64,000 nt of DNA from Sagittula salina (GCF_017813235.1 NZ_JAGISH010000001.1:1-64000), one strand, 5' to 3'; positions 30,178 to 39,400 are shown, counted from the stretch's first letter. Notes: a model not told the origin generated them from the sequence alone. Translations and numbers: made by a program.

Positions 30178-31614
30178 CTATGCGCCGAGCCGCCTCCGGG
30201 CTTTTTCCAACAGGTGCTCGGCCCTTGCCTGGTTGTCCGCCATGGCCACGGCATCGAAAATCGATTGCCTGCCCGGTTGCGGCGGAGAGGCGATCAGGAT
30301 CCCTTCGCGACTTGTGCCGGAACGGAAAAGCAGATCGCCAAGACGACGGCACAGGCTGTCCACGTCCGACACCGCGCCGGGCAACTGCCCGCCGTGCGCG
30401 ACCACGATACCCTTCGGCGCCTCGCCGCACAGGAACCGCCTTGTCGCGGCCAGCGGGATTGATACCCCGCTCCAGCGTCCGTTGCATTCGATCCAGTGCA
30501 GTTCCGTTTGCCCGGATGCCGCGACACGGAGCACGGCGTCAAGAGAACAGGGCCCGAAATAGCCCAATCGCTGCAACACGGCGCCGATCCGGATCGCCTC
30601 TTTCGACATCTCCTCGGTGATGCTTCGGTCCAGACTGGCCCGCGCGGCGCCGACAAAGGCCCCGGCGGCGTCTTCGATCCTTTGCTCGAAAAGCCCGAGA
30701 AGCCGCGGTGGCCCTTCGGAGACATGCGGCAGCCACATCTGGGCCGAGGGGCTGCCGATGACACCGCTTTCCCAGACGCCGACGAGGATCGGATAGGTTC
30801 CGGCCCATCCGGCGGCGGCCAGGCGTTGCATCAGCAGGTCGCGGATGTCCGACAGATGCCGCCCGCGCAGCATCGCGGCCTCGATCCGAAAGTTTCCGGC
30901 GGCACCGGCGCTGTCGGGGACCTTGACCACGACCTGATCCGCCGTTCTCGCCAGATGTGCAACCCGGGCCGCGGCGGCGGCCGGGCCAAAGACCATCTGC
31001 GTCGGCGGAACCGCGTCCCGCCCGGCCACCTGCCGCGCCAGCGCCCAGAACCAGAGCTTGTCGTTGGCGCGGCGCGAGATACGCGGAGAAGGCCCCGAGA
31101 TCCAGACCCTTCCCTGCCCCTGTCCGGCCAGGTTCTGCGCAAGCCTCCATTCGTTGCCGGTCGTCAGGTAGGCTTGGATCGTCAGCGATCCTGCCTTCTC
31201 GAGCCTTTCCGTGATGGGTCCGCGCAGCTGCGGATCTGCCTGGCACTGGCCTGCGACCGGTGTCGGATCCCGGGTGTCGGCTTGCAGGTAGGTCACCGAT
31301 CGGATGCCGAGAACGGTTTCGAGGTATTTCTCGAATTCGGGCACGCGTCGGCGCACCACCACGATGTCCCCGGGCATGGCGAGCAGCGCCATGCGGTGAT
31401 CGTTGAACCCGACCATCTCGGGCGTATAGAGCGCGATCCCAACCTGGTCACCGATCAACAGCGACGGGCCCGGGCCAACCCCCTGGTGGACCCGGGGTCC
31501 GAAACCGAGCGCGGACAGTAACGCCGGTTCATCGCGGACCAGGCGATCGGCAAGCTGCTCGTCTTCAGCGGATTCAGGCGCGACTTCGGGACCCGTCAGC
31601 GGTGTCGTCATCAT
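30178..31614 (-). CDS. Pre-ATP-grasp / ATP-grasp ligase, PGM1-like
   Basis: A 478-residue protein. The N-terminal half (about 35-190) resembles the PreATP-grasp domain (GPSLLIGDQVGIALYTPEMVGFNDHRMALL...VVVRRRVPEFEKYL); the second half is an ATP-grasp domain with the nucleotide lysine region VVVKVPDSAGAAGN, and the metal ligands in HWIECNGRWSGVSIPLAA. Relatives include the peptide ligase PGM1 of pheganomycin biosynthesis. The expected reaction is ATP-dependent carboxylate-amine ligation; substrates are unknown. It is divergent from a class II amidotransferase gene with about 85 bases between start codons, suggesting a shared regulatory region. Confidence 0.8.
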   Translation of the reverse strand: MMTTPLTGPEVAPESAEDEQLADRLVRDEPALLSALGFGPRVHQGVGPGPSLLIGDQVGIALYTPEMVGFNDHRMALLAMPGDIVVVRRRVPEFEKYLETVLGIRSVTYLQADTRDPTPVAGQCQADPQLRGPITERLEKAGSLTIQAYLTTGNEWRLAQNLAGQGQGRVWISGPSPRISRRANDKLWFWALARQVAGRDAVPPTQMVFGPAAAAARVAHLARTADQVVVKVPDSAGAAGNFRIEAAMLRGRHLSDIRDLLMQRLAAAGWAGTYPILVGVWESGVIGSPSAQMWLPHVSEGPPRLLGLFEQRIEDAAGAFVGAARASLDRSITEEMSKEAIRIGAVLQRLGYFGPCSLDAVLRVAASGQTELHWIECNGRWSGVSIPLAATRRFLCGEAPKGIVVAHGGQLPGAVSDVDSLCRRLGDLLFRSGTSREGILIASPPQPGRQSIFDAVAMADNQARAEHLLEKARRRLGA

Positions 31615-31700
31615 TGCTGCGGCCTTTCTGCTGTTTCATTTATGGCCTGACACATGATAACAGGGAAGGTAACCAGGTCGACCGGAGCCACTGGAACCCG

Positions 31701-32537
31701 ATGTGCCGCCTTTATGCCATGCATGCCAACGAACCCACTCGGGTTGAGTGTGGGCTGGTCAAGGCGCAGAACGCGCTCATGGCGCAAAGCCGCAGCGACA
31801 GGGAAGGTCTGATGCACGGCCACGGATGGGGCGTCGCGGATTACCCCAAGGGCCCTCCGGTCGTCGAAAGGAAGACCTGGGCCGCGTTCCACGGCGAGCA
31901 TTTCGCGAAGGCCGCAGCCCGGGTCTATGCCCGGACCGCCGTCGCCCATGTGCGTCGCGCGACCGTCGGGCCGCCCAGCCTGGAAAACACCCACCCCTTC
32001 GACCACGGCCGATGGATCTTTGCCCACAACGGCACCCTCCCGAACTTCGACGACATCCGTTTCAGGATGCTCGAGGCGATGGACCCGCTGCACCGCTCCG
32101 AGATCCGGGGGCAAACCGACAGCGAGCATGTCTTTCGCTACCTTCTGAGCCTGTACCTCCGCGATCCCGGGCCCGGCCTGCTGGCGTCGGTCCGCCAGGG
32201 GCTCGACCAGATCATCGCCTGGTGCGCGGAGGTCGATCCGTCGCGCCGCGTCGGCCTGAACATCGTGCTGACGGACGGAGAGCGATTGGTCGGCTCGCGG
32301 CTGAACCGCTCGCTTTATCAGTTGCGCCGCGATCACCTGCACACCTGCGCCCTGTGCGGCCAGACGCATGTCAAGCACGAGGCCAGCGAATCCTATTGCG
32401 CGATCGAGGTGGCGTCCGAGCCCCTCACCCATGACGAGACCTGGACCGAGATTCCGAACGGGATCGTCTACGAAGTAACAGAGGATTTCCAACTGGAAAT
32501 GCACCCGTTGTCGGTTTTCGATCCGCAGCTGAAATGA
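31701..32537 (+). CDS. Class II glutamine amidotransferase
   Basis: A 278-residue N-terminal-nucleophile amidotransferase of the YafJ/EgtC type. Removal of Met1 exposes the catalytic Cys (MCRLYAM). Further motifs: HGHGWGVADY, AHVRRATVG, NTHPFDHG, FAHNGTL. I chose 31701 because the nucleophile must directly follow Met; longer in-frame starts are excluded for that reason. A CxxC (CALCG) is present near residue 218. It would release ammonia or cleave a gamma-glutamyl amide; the partner may be the divergent ATP-grasp ligase. Confidence 0.9.
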   Translation: MCRLYAMHANEPTRVECGLVKAQNALMAQSRSDREGLMHGHGWGVADYPKGPPVVERKTWAAFHGEHFAKAAARVYARTAVAHVRRATVGPPSLENTHPFDHGRWIFAHNGTLPNFDDIRFRMLEAMDPLHRSEIRGQTDSEHVFRYLLSLYLRDPGPGLLASVRQGLDQIIAWCAEVDPSRRVGLNIVLTDGERLVGSRLNRSLYQLRRDHLHTCALCGQTHVKHEASESYCAIEVASEPLTHDETWTEIPNGIVYEVTEDFQLEMHPLSVFDPQLK

Positions 32538-32593
32538 GCAGGAAACGACACAGCCTTCACCGGCTGTTCCTGCGCGCGCGAACTGCAGGGGCC

Positions 32594-32621
32594 GACCCGG
32601 TTGCGTCGCGCCAACCGGGTC
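32594..32621. terminator. Perfect 10-bp inverted repeat between convergent genes
   Basis: GACCCGGTTG (32594-32603) and CAACCGGGTC (32612-32621) flank an 8-base loop, between the ends of the amidotransferase and carbonic anhydrase genes. No T run, but the position fits a bidirectional terminator. Confidence 0.5.
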
Positions 32622-32639
32622 GCTGCGCCTCGGGTCCGG

Positions 32640-33193
32640 CGCCCAGGCCGTGATCTCCTCAACAGTACCGTCGAGGTTCATGAAAAGGGTTACCACCTGG
32701 AGATCCGGGTGCAGGCTGCGGATGTCGGCCGCAAGAGGGGCAAGGTATTCGGTGTGGACCGCCGTCTCCTTCTCGGGGTCGGCGGCAAAATCCTCGCCCG
32801 GGATGGTCTTGTAGGCGCCGCAATCGCGGTGATCCATCATGAGCACCTGGTGGATCTGGCGCAGGTCGATCGCGACCTGCGAGTGGTCGCGGAACGTCTT
32901 GCCCCATTCGCCGAACTTGTCGGTGAGCGCACCAAGCGATGCCCCGGCCAGCACGACAGGGTCGTACCTGTCGGTCATGCCACGCCCGCCCATGGATCGG
33001 ACGAGGTCGTCGGTCGGGCGGAAATCCATGCAGCTGAGAAGCAGGGCTTCCGTTGTCAACGCGCTTGCCAGCATCGGCCGGATCACCTCGTACAACCCGA
33101 CGGCGCCGCCGAGCACCCCGAGCTTCAGGAAGTCGCGCCGCCCGGTGGCCGAGGACGGTCTGCCGAGATCGTTTCCAGTCCTTGCGATGTCAC
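32640..33193 (-). CDS. Tat-exported beta-carbonic-anhydrase-like protein, ends uncertain
   Basis: The frame encodes a Tat signal (GRRDFLKLGVLGGAVGLYE), then zinc-site motifs of a carbonic-anhydrase-like fold: LLSCMDFR (Cys, Asp, Arg) and MMDHRDCGA (His, Cys). Similarity appears to end near GTVEEI (about 32650). Two oddities: no ATG, GTG or TTG precedes the twin arginine in frame, the best Shine-Dalgarno (AGGAAAGGGGG) leading to a GTG at 33193 in another frame; and the frame has no stop until 31611, running antisense through the whole amidotransferase gene. This suggests one or two indels, real or technical. Confidence 0.6.
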
Positions 33194-33284
33194 ACTTGAT
33201 TGTCCCCCTTTCCTGACGTCTTTCGCCGCGCTGTGCCCGTCGCTGCCGGGATATGCCGACCCCACACCCCGCAGCGACCGATAA

Positions 33285-33782
33285 TCAGAACGGGCTTTGC
33301 TGGGCGCGGAATTCCCAGACGGTCACCTTGCCGTCCTTGTCCCCGTCAGCAGACTCGTAGCTGGCCTGGGCCCTGGCCATGAATTCGGCCAGCGTGACGC
33401 TGCCGTCCGCATCGGCGTCCATCGCCTTGAACCGGGCGGCGCGGTTGACGTACAGCCGTTCGACGGCCCGCCGACCGGCAGGCATGGCCATTGGGGCGCT
33501 GTCCAGGTACTCGTCTTCGGTGACTTGGTCGTCGCCGTCCGCGTCGAACCGGGCGAAACCGGCGCTTGCGTGGCTCGACGCCTCGGCCGCGCTGACGATC
33601 CCGTCGCCATCCACGTCGATGGCGCGGACCATGGCATTCATGTTGGCGTAGCCGAAAGTCATGACGCGGACCTGGTCGTCGTCGTTGCGGTCATCGTCCG
33701 CGAAGGCCGCGCCGGTCCCCGACAGGGTCATGGCCACGACGCTTGCGGCCAGCAGGCTGCGCATTGGAATACCTTTGAACAT
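33285..33782 (-). CDS. Exported EF-hand calcium-binding protein
   Basis: A 165-residue protein with a signal peptide (SLLAASVVAMTLSGTGAAFA, cleaved near residue 28) and four EF-hand loops: DVDGDGIVSAAE (56-67), DADGDDQVTEDE (80-91), DADADGSVTLAE (122-133) and DGDKDGKVTVWE (146-157). All loops keep the acidic 1, 3, 5 and 12 ligands. A periplasmic or secreted calcium sensor or buffer. The ATG at 33782 has AAAGAGA upstream; Met7 is an alternative. Confidence 0.85.
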   Translation of the reverse strand: MFKGIPMRSLLAASVVAMTLSGTGAAFADDDRNDDDQVRVMTFGYANMNAMVRAIDVDGDGIVSAAEASSHASAGFARFDADGDDQVTEDEYLDSAPMAMPAGRRAVERLYVNRAARFKAMDADADGSVTLAEFMARAQASYESADGDKDGKVTVWEFRAQQSPF

Positions 33783-34434
33783 GGGTGTCTCTTTCTGGTC
33801 AGAAGCATGGAAGGGAGCCCCGGGCCGGAGGATGGCCCAGGGCAGGCGATAGCGAGCATGCGGCAATCCGGGATCGGGCGAGATGCTCCGGCAGGCGGCT
33901 CGCCCCATGTCGCGTCTTTCTGGTCGCGTCTTTCTGGTCGCGTCTTCCTGGAGCCCGACTCCCAGCCAGAGGCCAGGTCGACGGAATGTGTATGCCTCAC
34001 GGCTGCCCGGCATCGCATTGTCGCCCGTCAATCGCGGGGTATGCGGGCCCCGCGTCAATCCATCAGCGGAGGCCGGCCCTCGATGGTCCGATGATGCCGG
34101 CATACCCATGTCGGCCCCGCGGAGGGGGACGACGGCGTGGAACTTTCCGTTCGCCGCGCGCCGCGCCTTTGTCGCGAGGCGCCGCAGGTTGCGAAGCTGC
34201 CTGGCTTCAATCCGCCTGCGCCCGTCCCAGCCCGTCCAGAGCCCGCCGGAGTATCCCTATGCTGGCGAAAGGTTGACCCACATACCTGCCACGAACCCTG
34301 TGGAATAGGTCTGTCTGGGAAAAGGCGAACCCAAGCTATCCACTGTTTTTTCCAACAGAGCCAATGCACGCGGATAACCCGACGGGCTGCCAATCACGGG
34401 GCACGCATCATTGTCCCAACCGCGAGTGAGCGAT
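33783..34434. other. Long intergenic region, no supported gene
   Basis: Several open frames exist on both strands, but none shows a recognisable domain or a good ribosome-binding site. It contains a 14-bp tandem repeat at 33909-33950. Confidence 0.5.
33909..33950. repeat. 14-bp tandem repeat, three copies
   Basis: GTCGCGTCTTTCTG occurs three times head to tail (third copy with one mismatch), about 130 bases upstream of the EF-hand gene. TCTTTCTGGTC recurs once more just before that gene (33790-33800). Confidence 0.85.
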
Positions 34435-34707
34435 TCAATGGAAGCGATGGATGCAGGGTGCCCGCTCCGCCTCATCTTCACCCTCTGCCAAGGTCAACCC
34501 GTCGACGACCATACTGAGGATGTCCGAAGCCGGAATCTCGGCCCGGGCCAGATTGGCCACCATCTCGACGATGAGACGGTCCGTCAGGCAATCCAGACAG
34601 ATGCCCCTTTGACGAGCACGTTGCCCCAGCAGCGCCATTTGCTCGTTAAGAAAATCTTCGAAACCCGGCTCGCCTTCGTGAATGGTCCCTTTCGTTTCGC
34701 CCTGCAT
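34435..34707 (-). CDS. Small hypothetical protein with a CxxC motif
   Basis: A 90-residue acidic protein. The start at 34707 is set by AGGAGAG five bases upstream. It has a helical appearance (FEDFLNEQMALLGQRARQRGICLDCLTDRLIVEMVANLARAEIPASDILSMV) with a CLDC pair near residue 40, possibly a redox or zinc site. No family recognised. It follows the stress-type gene by about 100 bases on the same strand. Confidence 0.6.
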   Translation of the reverse strand: MQGETKGTIHEGEPGFEDFLNEQMALLGQRARQRGICLDCLTDRLIVEMVANLARAEIPASDILSMVVDGLTLAEGEDEAERAPCIHRFH

Positions 34708-34808
34708 TAACTCTCCTGTCTCGTTGCTGCACCCTGAAGCCTGCGAAAGGTTCAGTGACACCAGCTTAAGCCTTTCCCGAAATTTTCAGGCTTTCTTCAG
34801 GCGTCGGC

Positions 34809-35519
34809 TCATTCCTGTGCGTCTTCGCCCTTGTCGTGTCGAAGGCGACCTGCTCCGAGAACCGCCAAGGGACATCTCGCGGCCGCGAAAAGCTGCCGTA
34901 GATCGTCCTCGCTCCGGAACGGCCCGTCGCCGAGGTCGACGACGACGGCACTCGCATAGTGGCGGTCGACGAGGTCCACAAGCGCCGCCGGTTCCGTCTG
35001 CCGCTCGGCCCGCAATGGCAAGACGGCCGTCGACACGCCCCGCGCCATCGTTTGGGCCAGGCTGTGAGATGCCTCGGACGCCCCCCCTTCCGCTTCGAGA
35101 AGCAACACCTTGCCGCGCCGCGCCTGCATCGGCCTCTGACCCAGAACCAGGATGTCGGCCTCTCCGATCTTCGCGCAGGCCGCACTGACAAGCTCCCCGG
35201 TCTTCAGTTCGCAGGCCCAGTCCGTTTTCATCTCTGACGCCACGCTGGAAAGCCGCCGACGGAACTGATCGGCGTCCGCCTTGGCAATGCGTCTCAATCG
35301 GTTTTGCGACGGAAACGCAATGAGCGCACCTGAAGATGAAACCAGCCTGTGGCCGGGGCCTATTTGCAGGGCGGCGGCATCAGGCTCGATGATCAGGCCG
35401 GTCGGCCTGGCACGAAAGACCTCGAGGATCGCTCTGCAACAGGCAAGTGCCGCTTCGGCACCGCCAAGGCTCTCGGCGGCAATGACGAGATTTCGCATCT
35501 GAATGACGGAATTCGTCAT
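34809..35519 (-). CDS. Hypothetical protein, possibly universal-stress-protein-like
   Basis: A 236-residue cytoplasmic protein. Segments such as RNLVIAAESLGGAEAALACCRAILEVFRARPTGLII and DILVLGQRPM resemble the alternating beta-alpha pattern of UspA folds, with a second half (AVLPLRAERQTEPAALVDLVDRHYASAVVVDLG) that could be a duplicated unit. This is a pattern judgement, not a firm family match. Its ATG (35519) overlaps the stop of the Lon-like gene as ATGA, so it is translationally coupled to that protease. Confidence 0.6.
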   Translation of the reverse strand: MTNSVIQMRNLVIAAESLGGAEAALACCRAILEVFRARPTGLIIEPDAAALQIGPGHRLVSSSGALIAFPSQNRLRRIAKADADQFRRRLSSVASEMKTDWACELKTGELVSAACAKIGEADILVLGQRPMQARRGKVLLLEAEGGASEASHSLAQTMARGVSTAVLPLRAERQTEPAALVDLVDRHYASAVVVDLGDGPFRSEDDLRQLFAAARCPLAVLGAGRLRHDKGEDAQE

Positions 35520-37957
35520 GGCTGATCTCCGGTTCCGGCCAGCGCATCCCGCGCCGCGAATGCCTTGCGCGCGTTCGCGAACGCCTCCAGGCGGGCCTCG
35601 ACCAGCGCGTTCACGCTGCCATGTGTAAAATTGCCGTCTTCCTCGCGCCGGCCCGCAGGAACGCCCGTCATAAGTTCGATCCCCTGATCGACGGTCGCGA
35701 TCGGAATGACCTGAAAGCGTCCCGATGCCACGGCATCCGTGACCCGCTCGCGCAGCATCAGGTGCTCGACATTCGCGGCGGGAATGATCACCCCCTGTTC
35801 GCCGGTCAGGTCCCGCTCGGCGCAGATATCGAAGAAACCTTCGATCTTCTCGTTCACCCCGCCGATGGCCTGCACCTCGCCCAGCTGGTTGACCGATCCG
35901 GTGATGGCCATATTCTGGCGAATGGCCTGTTCCGACAGTGCCGACAAAAGAGCGACCAGTTCCGCACAAGATGCGCTGTCGCCCTCGATTCCGCCGTAGC
36001 TCTGCTCGAAGACAAGGCTGGCATGCAGCGAAAACGGTACGTCGAGTGCATAGGTCGCCGTCAGATAGCCGGCGAGGATCATGACCCCTTTCGAATGCAA
36101 GGGTCCGCCCAGTTCGACCTCGCGCTCGATATCGATCAACTTGCCCGTTCCCATCCGCACGCGCGCAGATATCCGCGACGGTCGGCCGAACCGGAATCCG
36201 CCCAGTTCGTGAACCGACAGGCCATTGATCTGCCCGACCTTTCGTCCCTCCGTATCGATCAGGATCGTCCGCCGAGCGATGGTCTCCAACACGCGGTCGC
36301 GCACGCGGGAGGCGCGCCGGTCACGTTCCGACACGGCCCGATCGATATCCTCCCGCCGCACCTTTTCGACAGGCTCCGCGCGGGCATAGTGCTCCGCCTC
36401 GCGAAGGATATCGGTAAGGGGGCTGAGGCGGAGCGAGAGTTTCGCGGCGTCCTCGGCAAGACGCGTGGCTTCGTCCAGAAGCCGCGCGAGAGCCTCATCG
36501 GACAGCGGCAGCAGGTCTTCCTTCTCGGCGTAGTGTCGCAACAGGCGGGCCATGTCGGCAAGACTGTCGTCGCTGCGGGTGACGGATTCCTCGAAATCCG
36601 CCTGCACCTTGAACAGTTCCTGGAAATCAGGATCGACCATTACGAGAAGCTCATGCAGCAAGCGGTCGCCAATCAGCACCACCCGCAAATCGAGCGGTAT
36701 CGGATCCGGTTCGAGCGAGGTGGTCGAGAACAGGCTGATGCGGTCGGCAAGGGACGTGATCGCGATGGAACGTTCCTTGATGCTGCGTTTGAGTGCGTCC
36801 CAGGCATAGGGCTCGCTCAGCACCCGCCGCGCATCAAGGACAAGATACCCGCCATTGGCCCGATGCAGGGCACCGGGACGTATCAGCGTAAAGTCCGTCA
36901 CCAGAGAGCCCATCTGGGAGATATGCTCGATCCGCCCTGCAAGGCGGTCGAACGTAGGCAGGTCTTCGAAGACGATCGGCGGCGTTTCTTGCGCCTCTGC
37001 AGGATGCGCGACCATTACGTTCACCATATAGCGCCGGAACAGCGGTTCGAGATGCGCCTTGCCCAAGGCTTCCGGGAAGGGGCCGTTCGGCTTTTGTGCG
37101 GCGGCCCGCAAGAACAGTTCCGGGTTCTCGATCATGTCGTCGTGAACACGGGTCAGAAAGCCGACGAGCTCCGGTGTGTCGTCCAACGCATTCCGTGCCT
37201 CGTCGATCCTGGCGGAAACGGCGCGTCCCGCCATCTCGGCATTCAGGGCTTCGATCCGTAGCCTGTGCTCGCGCTCCAGTTTTGGCGCGTTGCTCAGCAC
37301 TTCGGTCAACTCCCCCTGGAATCGAGCGATCTTCTCTTCGATCACGGCTTGCTCGCCTTCGGGAAGCTTGTCGAACTCGTCGGTCTTGATGACCTTGCCG
37401 TCCCGCATCGCCGCCACCATGAAGCCCATCGGCGTCCTGATCAAAGCGATGTCTTCCGTCCGGGCGCGGCTGGTAAAGTCCGCCATGGCTTTTTCCTGAA
37501 GCTCTCCGAACTCTTCATCGATTGCGCGGCGCTGTGTCTGGTATTCCTCGGAGTCGAAGAGCGCGGGTATTTCGCTGGCAAGGTCGTCGACGACGCGGGC
37601 CATTTCATCTCTCAGGAGTTCGGCCTTTCCCAGCGGCAGCCCCATCGCGATGGGTTTGTGCGGCTCGTCGAAATTGTTGACATAGACCCAATCCTCGGAG
37701 GGCGCCCGCGGCGACGCGTGGGTCCGCAGCACCGTCTCGACGGCCGTCCGTCGCCCGGTTCCCTGGGGACCAAGAACGAAGAGATTGAAATCGTTGTGAC
37801 GGATTCCGATCGACAGGCGCAAAGCGGTCAGTCCCCTGTCCTGTCCGACCAGGGCAGCTTCAGCAAGTGGTTCGGACCTGACCCGCGCAAGCAAAGCCGG
37901 ATCGCAGCGTTTTCTCAGTTGTTCCACCGCCAACGTACTTGGAAGCTCTGGCGCCAT
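35516..37957 (-). CDS. Lon-like ATP-dependent protease (AAA_32 / S16)
   Basis: An 813-residue LonB-like protein: an AAA domain near the N terminus with GPQGTGRRT as P-loop (Arg in place of the usual Lys, which I recall as common in this family), an inserted helical region, then an S16 protease domain with catalytic Ser661 in GDSASCAE and Lys704 in GGVNEKIEGFF. No classical Lon N-domain or transmembrane anchor. Expected to degrade damaged or regulatory proteins. It heads an operon with the small coupled protein downstream, in a region of stress-type genes. Confidence 0.9.
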   Translation of the reverse strand: MAPELPSTLAVEQLRKRCDPALLARVRSEPLAEAALVGQDRGLTALRLSIGIRHNDFNLFVLGPQGTGRRTAVETVLRTHASPRAPSEDWVYVNNFDEPHKPIAMGLPLGKAELLRDEMARVVDDLASEIPALFDSEEYQTQRRAIDEEFGELQEKAMADFTSRARTEDIALIRTPMGFMVAAMRDGKVIKTDEFDKLPEGEQAVIEEKIARFQGELTEVLSNAPKLEREHRLRIEALNAEMAGRAVSARIDEARNALDDTPELVGFLTRVHDDMIENPELFLRAAAQKPNGPFPEALGKAHLEPLFRRYMVNVMVAHPAEAQETPPIVFEDLPTFDRLAGRIEHISQMGSLVTDFTLIRPGALHRANGGYLVLDARRVLSEPYAWDALKRSIKERSIAITSLADRISLFSTTSLEPDPIPLDLRVVLIGDRLLHELLVMVDPDFQELFKVQADFEESVTRSDDSLADMARLLRHYAEKEDLLPLSDEALARLLDEATRLAEDAAKLSLRLSPLTDILREAEHYARAEPVEKVRREDIDRAVSERDRRASRVRDRVLETIARRTILIDTEGRKVGQINGLSVHELGGFRFGRPSRISARVRMGTGKLIDIEREVELGGPLHSKGVMILAGYLTATYALDVPFSLHASLVFEQSYGGIEGDSASCAELVALLSALSEQAIRQNMAITGSVNQLGEVQAIGGVNEKIEGFFDICAERDLTGEQGVIIPAANVEHLMLRERVTDAVASGRFQVIPIATVDQGIELMTGVPAGRREEDGNFTHGSVNALVEARLEAFANARKAFAARDALAGTGDQP

Positions 37958-38146
37958 GGAAAATCTCCCTTACGAACATTTGGCTCCATGGCTAAAGGCT
38001 TCGAAAGCATGGGGCGCTGATCTCGGTCAAGGTGCAAGGGAACCGGCGCCATTTATGCTGCGCAAGGAAAGGCGGGCCAGGCTCGCGCCAGGATCGCGCC
38101 AGGATCGCGGATGTATCGAAGATGCACGAGTTTCGGGGAGGTCGAT
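37958..38146. other. Divergent intergenic region, Lon-like gene / APC permease
   Basis: It should hold both promoters. An 11-bp direct repeat CGCGCCAGGAT occurs twice in tandem near 38090-38110. No gene. Confidence 0.4.
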
Positions 38147-39400
38147 ATGGGAACAGGCCGGCAGCCAGGGACCGGGAGCCGGGAACCGGGGCTCAGACGA
38201 TCCATCGGGCTGGCGGGGCTGGCGCTGTACGGCCTCGGCGTTACGATTGGGGCGGGAATATATGTGCTGGTTGGCGAGACCGTGGTGCGCGCCGGGCCCC
38301 ATGCCCCTGCAGCCTTTCTTCTCGCCGCCTTCGTTATGGCCTTCACCGCCGCGTCCTTTGCGGAACTGTCCGGCAGGGTGCCAAATGCGGCGGGAGAGGC
38401 GGTCTATGTGAAGGCCGGGTTCCACCTGAACTGGTTGACACTGGCCGTCGGGCTGGCGGTGCTGATCGAGGCAATGATCGCCGCGGCGGCCATCGCGGTC
38501 GGCGCTTCGGGATATGTCGCGCAACTGCTCCCGCTACCAGGCCCGGCGCTGATCACGATGATCGTGCTTCTCATGGCTGCGGTCGCGGCCTGGGGCATCC
38601 GCGAATCCGTCGCGCTTGCGGGCGCGATGACGCTTGTCGAGATTGCAGGTCTTCTGGTGATCATCGTTTCGGGCATCGGCAGGGACCCTTCCATCTTGGC
38701 AGAGCTGCCCGCGTCGCTCTTGCTTCCCGTCTCCGACGCGGCCGTTGTCTCCGGCGTCCTGTCGGCCAGCCTGATCGCGATCTTCGCCTTCATCGGGTTC
38801 GACGACATCGTCAACCTTGTGGAAGAGGCGCGAAATCCGCGCCGGGATGTTCCTTGGGCCATCGGCATTTCGCTGGCGCTTGTGACGGTGATCTATGTCC
38901 TGATCTCGTTCGTTGCCGGCACGGCCGTTCCCGTCTCGGCTTTAGCCGAGACGGCCGCACCGATCAGCTTGCTCTTCGAGGAATTCACCGGGTTTCCACC
39001 GCTTGCGATCAACGTGATTGCGACCATGGCCACCATGAACGGCGTGGTGATCATCCTGATCATGGCCGCGCGCGTGGCCTACGGATTGGCGCGCGAAGGG
39101 CGGCTGCCCGCATGGCTGGGTGCAGTCTCGCGGAAAACGCGCACACCGGTTCGGGCAACGGTGCTGGTCGCGGGCGCTGTCCTGGCCTTGGCGCTCTTCA
39201 CGCCGCTGGACGTCCTCGCCAAAACGACGTCGGGCATCATGCTTTGCGTGTTCTTTGTGGTCAATCTTGCCCTCGTGCGACTCAAGATGGGTGGTGGGCC
39301 GGGGCCGGAACAGGGGTTCTGTGTGCCGGCAATCGTGCCCCTGGCAGGGGCAGTCCTCTGCCTCGCCTTGCTGGCGGCGGCCCTGTTCGTCGGCGCGTAG
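38147..39400 (+). CDS. APC superfamily amino-acid permease
   Basis: A 417-residue transporter with about 11-12 membrane helices. The first helix carries the substrate motif GLGVTIGAGIYVLVG of APC permeases; further landmarks are FAELSGRVPNAAGEAVYV and FAFIGFDDIVNLVEEARNPRR. The start at 38147 has GGGGAGG eight bases upstream; an earlier in-frame ATG has no ribosome-binding site. Likely imports a cationic or neutral amino acid; the substrate is unknown. Divergent from the Lon-like gene. Confidence 0.9.
   Translation: MGTGRQPGTGSREPGLRRSIGLAGLALYGLGVTIGAGIYVLVGETVVRAGPHAPAAFLLAAFVMAFTAASFAELSGRVPNAAGEAVYVKAGFHLNWLTLAVGLAVLIEAMIAAAAIAVGASGYVAQLLPLPGPALITMIVLLMAAVAAWGIRESVALAGAMTLVEIAGLLVIIVSGIGRDPSILAELPASLLLPVSDAAVVSGVLSASLIAIFAFIGFDDIVNLVEEARNPRRDVPWAIGISLALVTVIYVLISFVAGTAVPVSALAETAAPISLLFEEFTGFPPLAINVIATMATMNGVVIILIMAARVAYGLAREGRLPAWLGAVSRKTRTPVRATVLVAGAVLALALFTPLDVLAKTTSGIMLCVFFVVNLALVRLKMGGGPGPEQGFCVPAIVPLAGAVLCLALLAAALFVGA

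Noticed and set aside
35516..37957. Arg in the P-loop of the Lon-like protease as an inactivating change
   Set aside because: GTGR at this position is, as far as I recall, usual in this family, so it is not evidence of loss of ATP hydrolysis.
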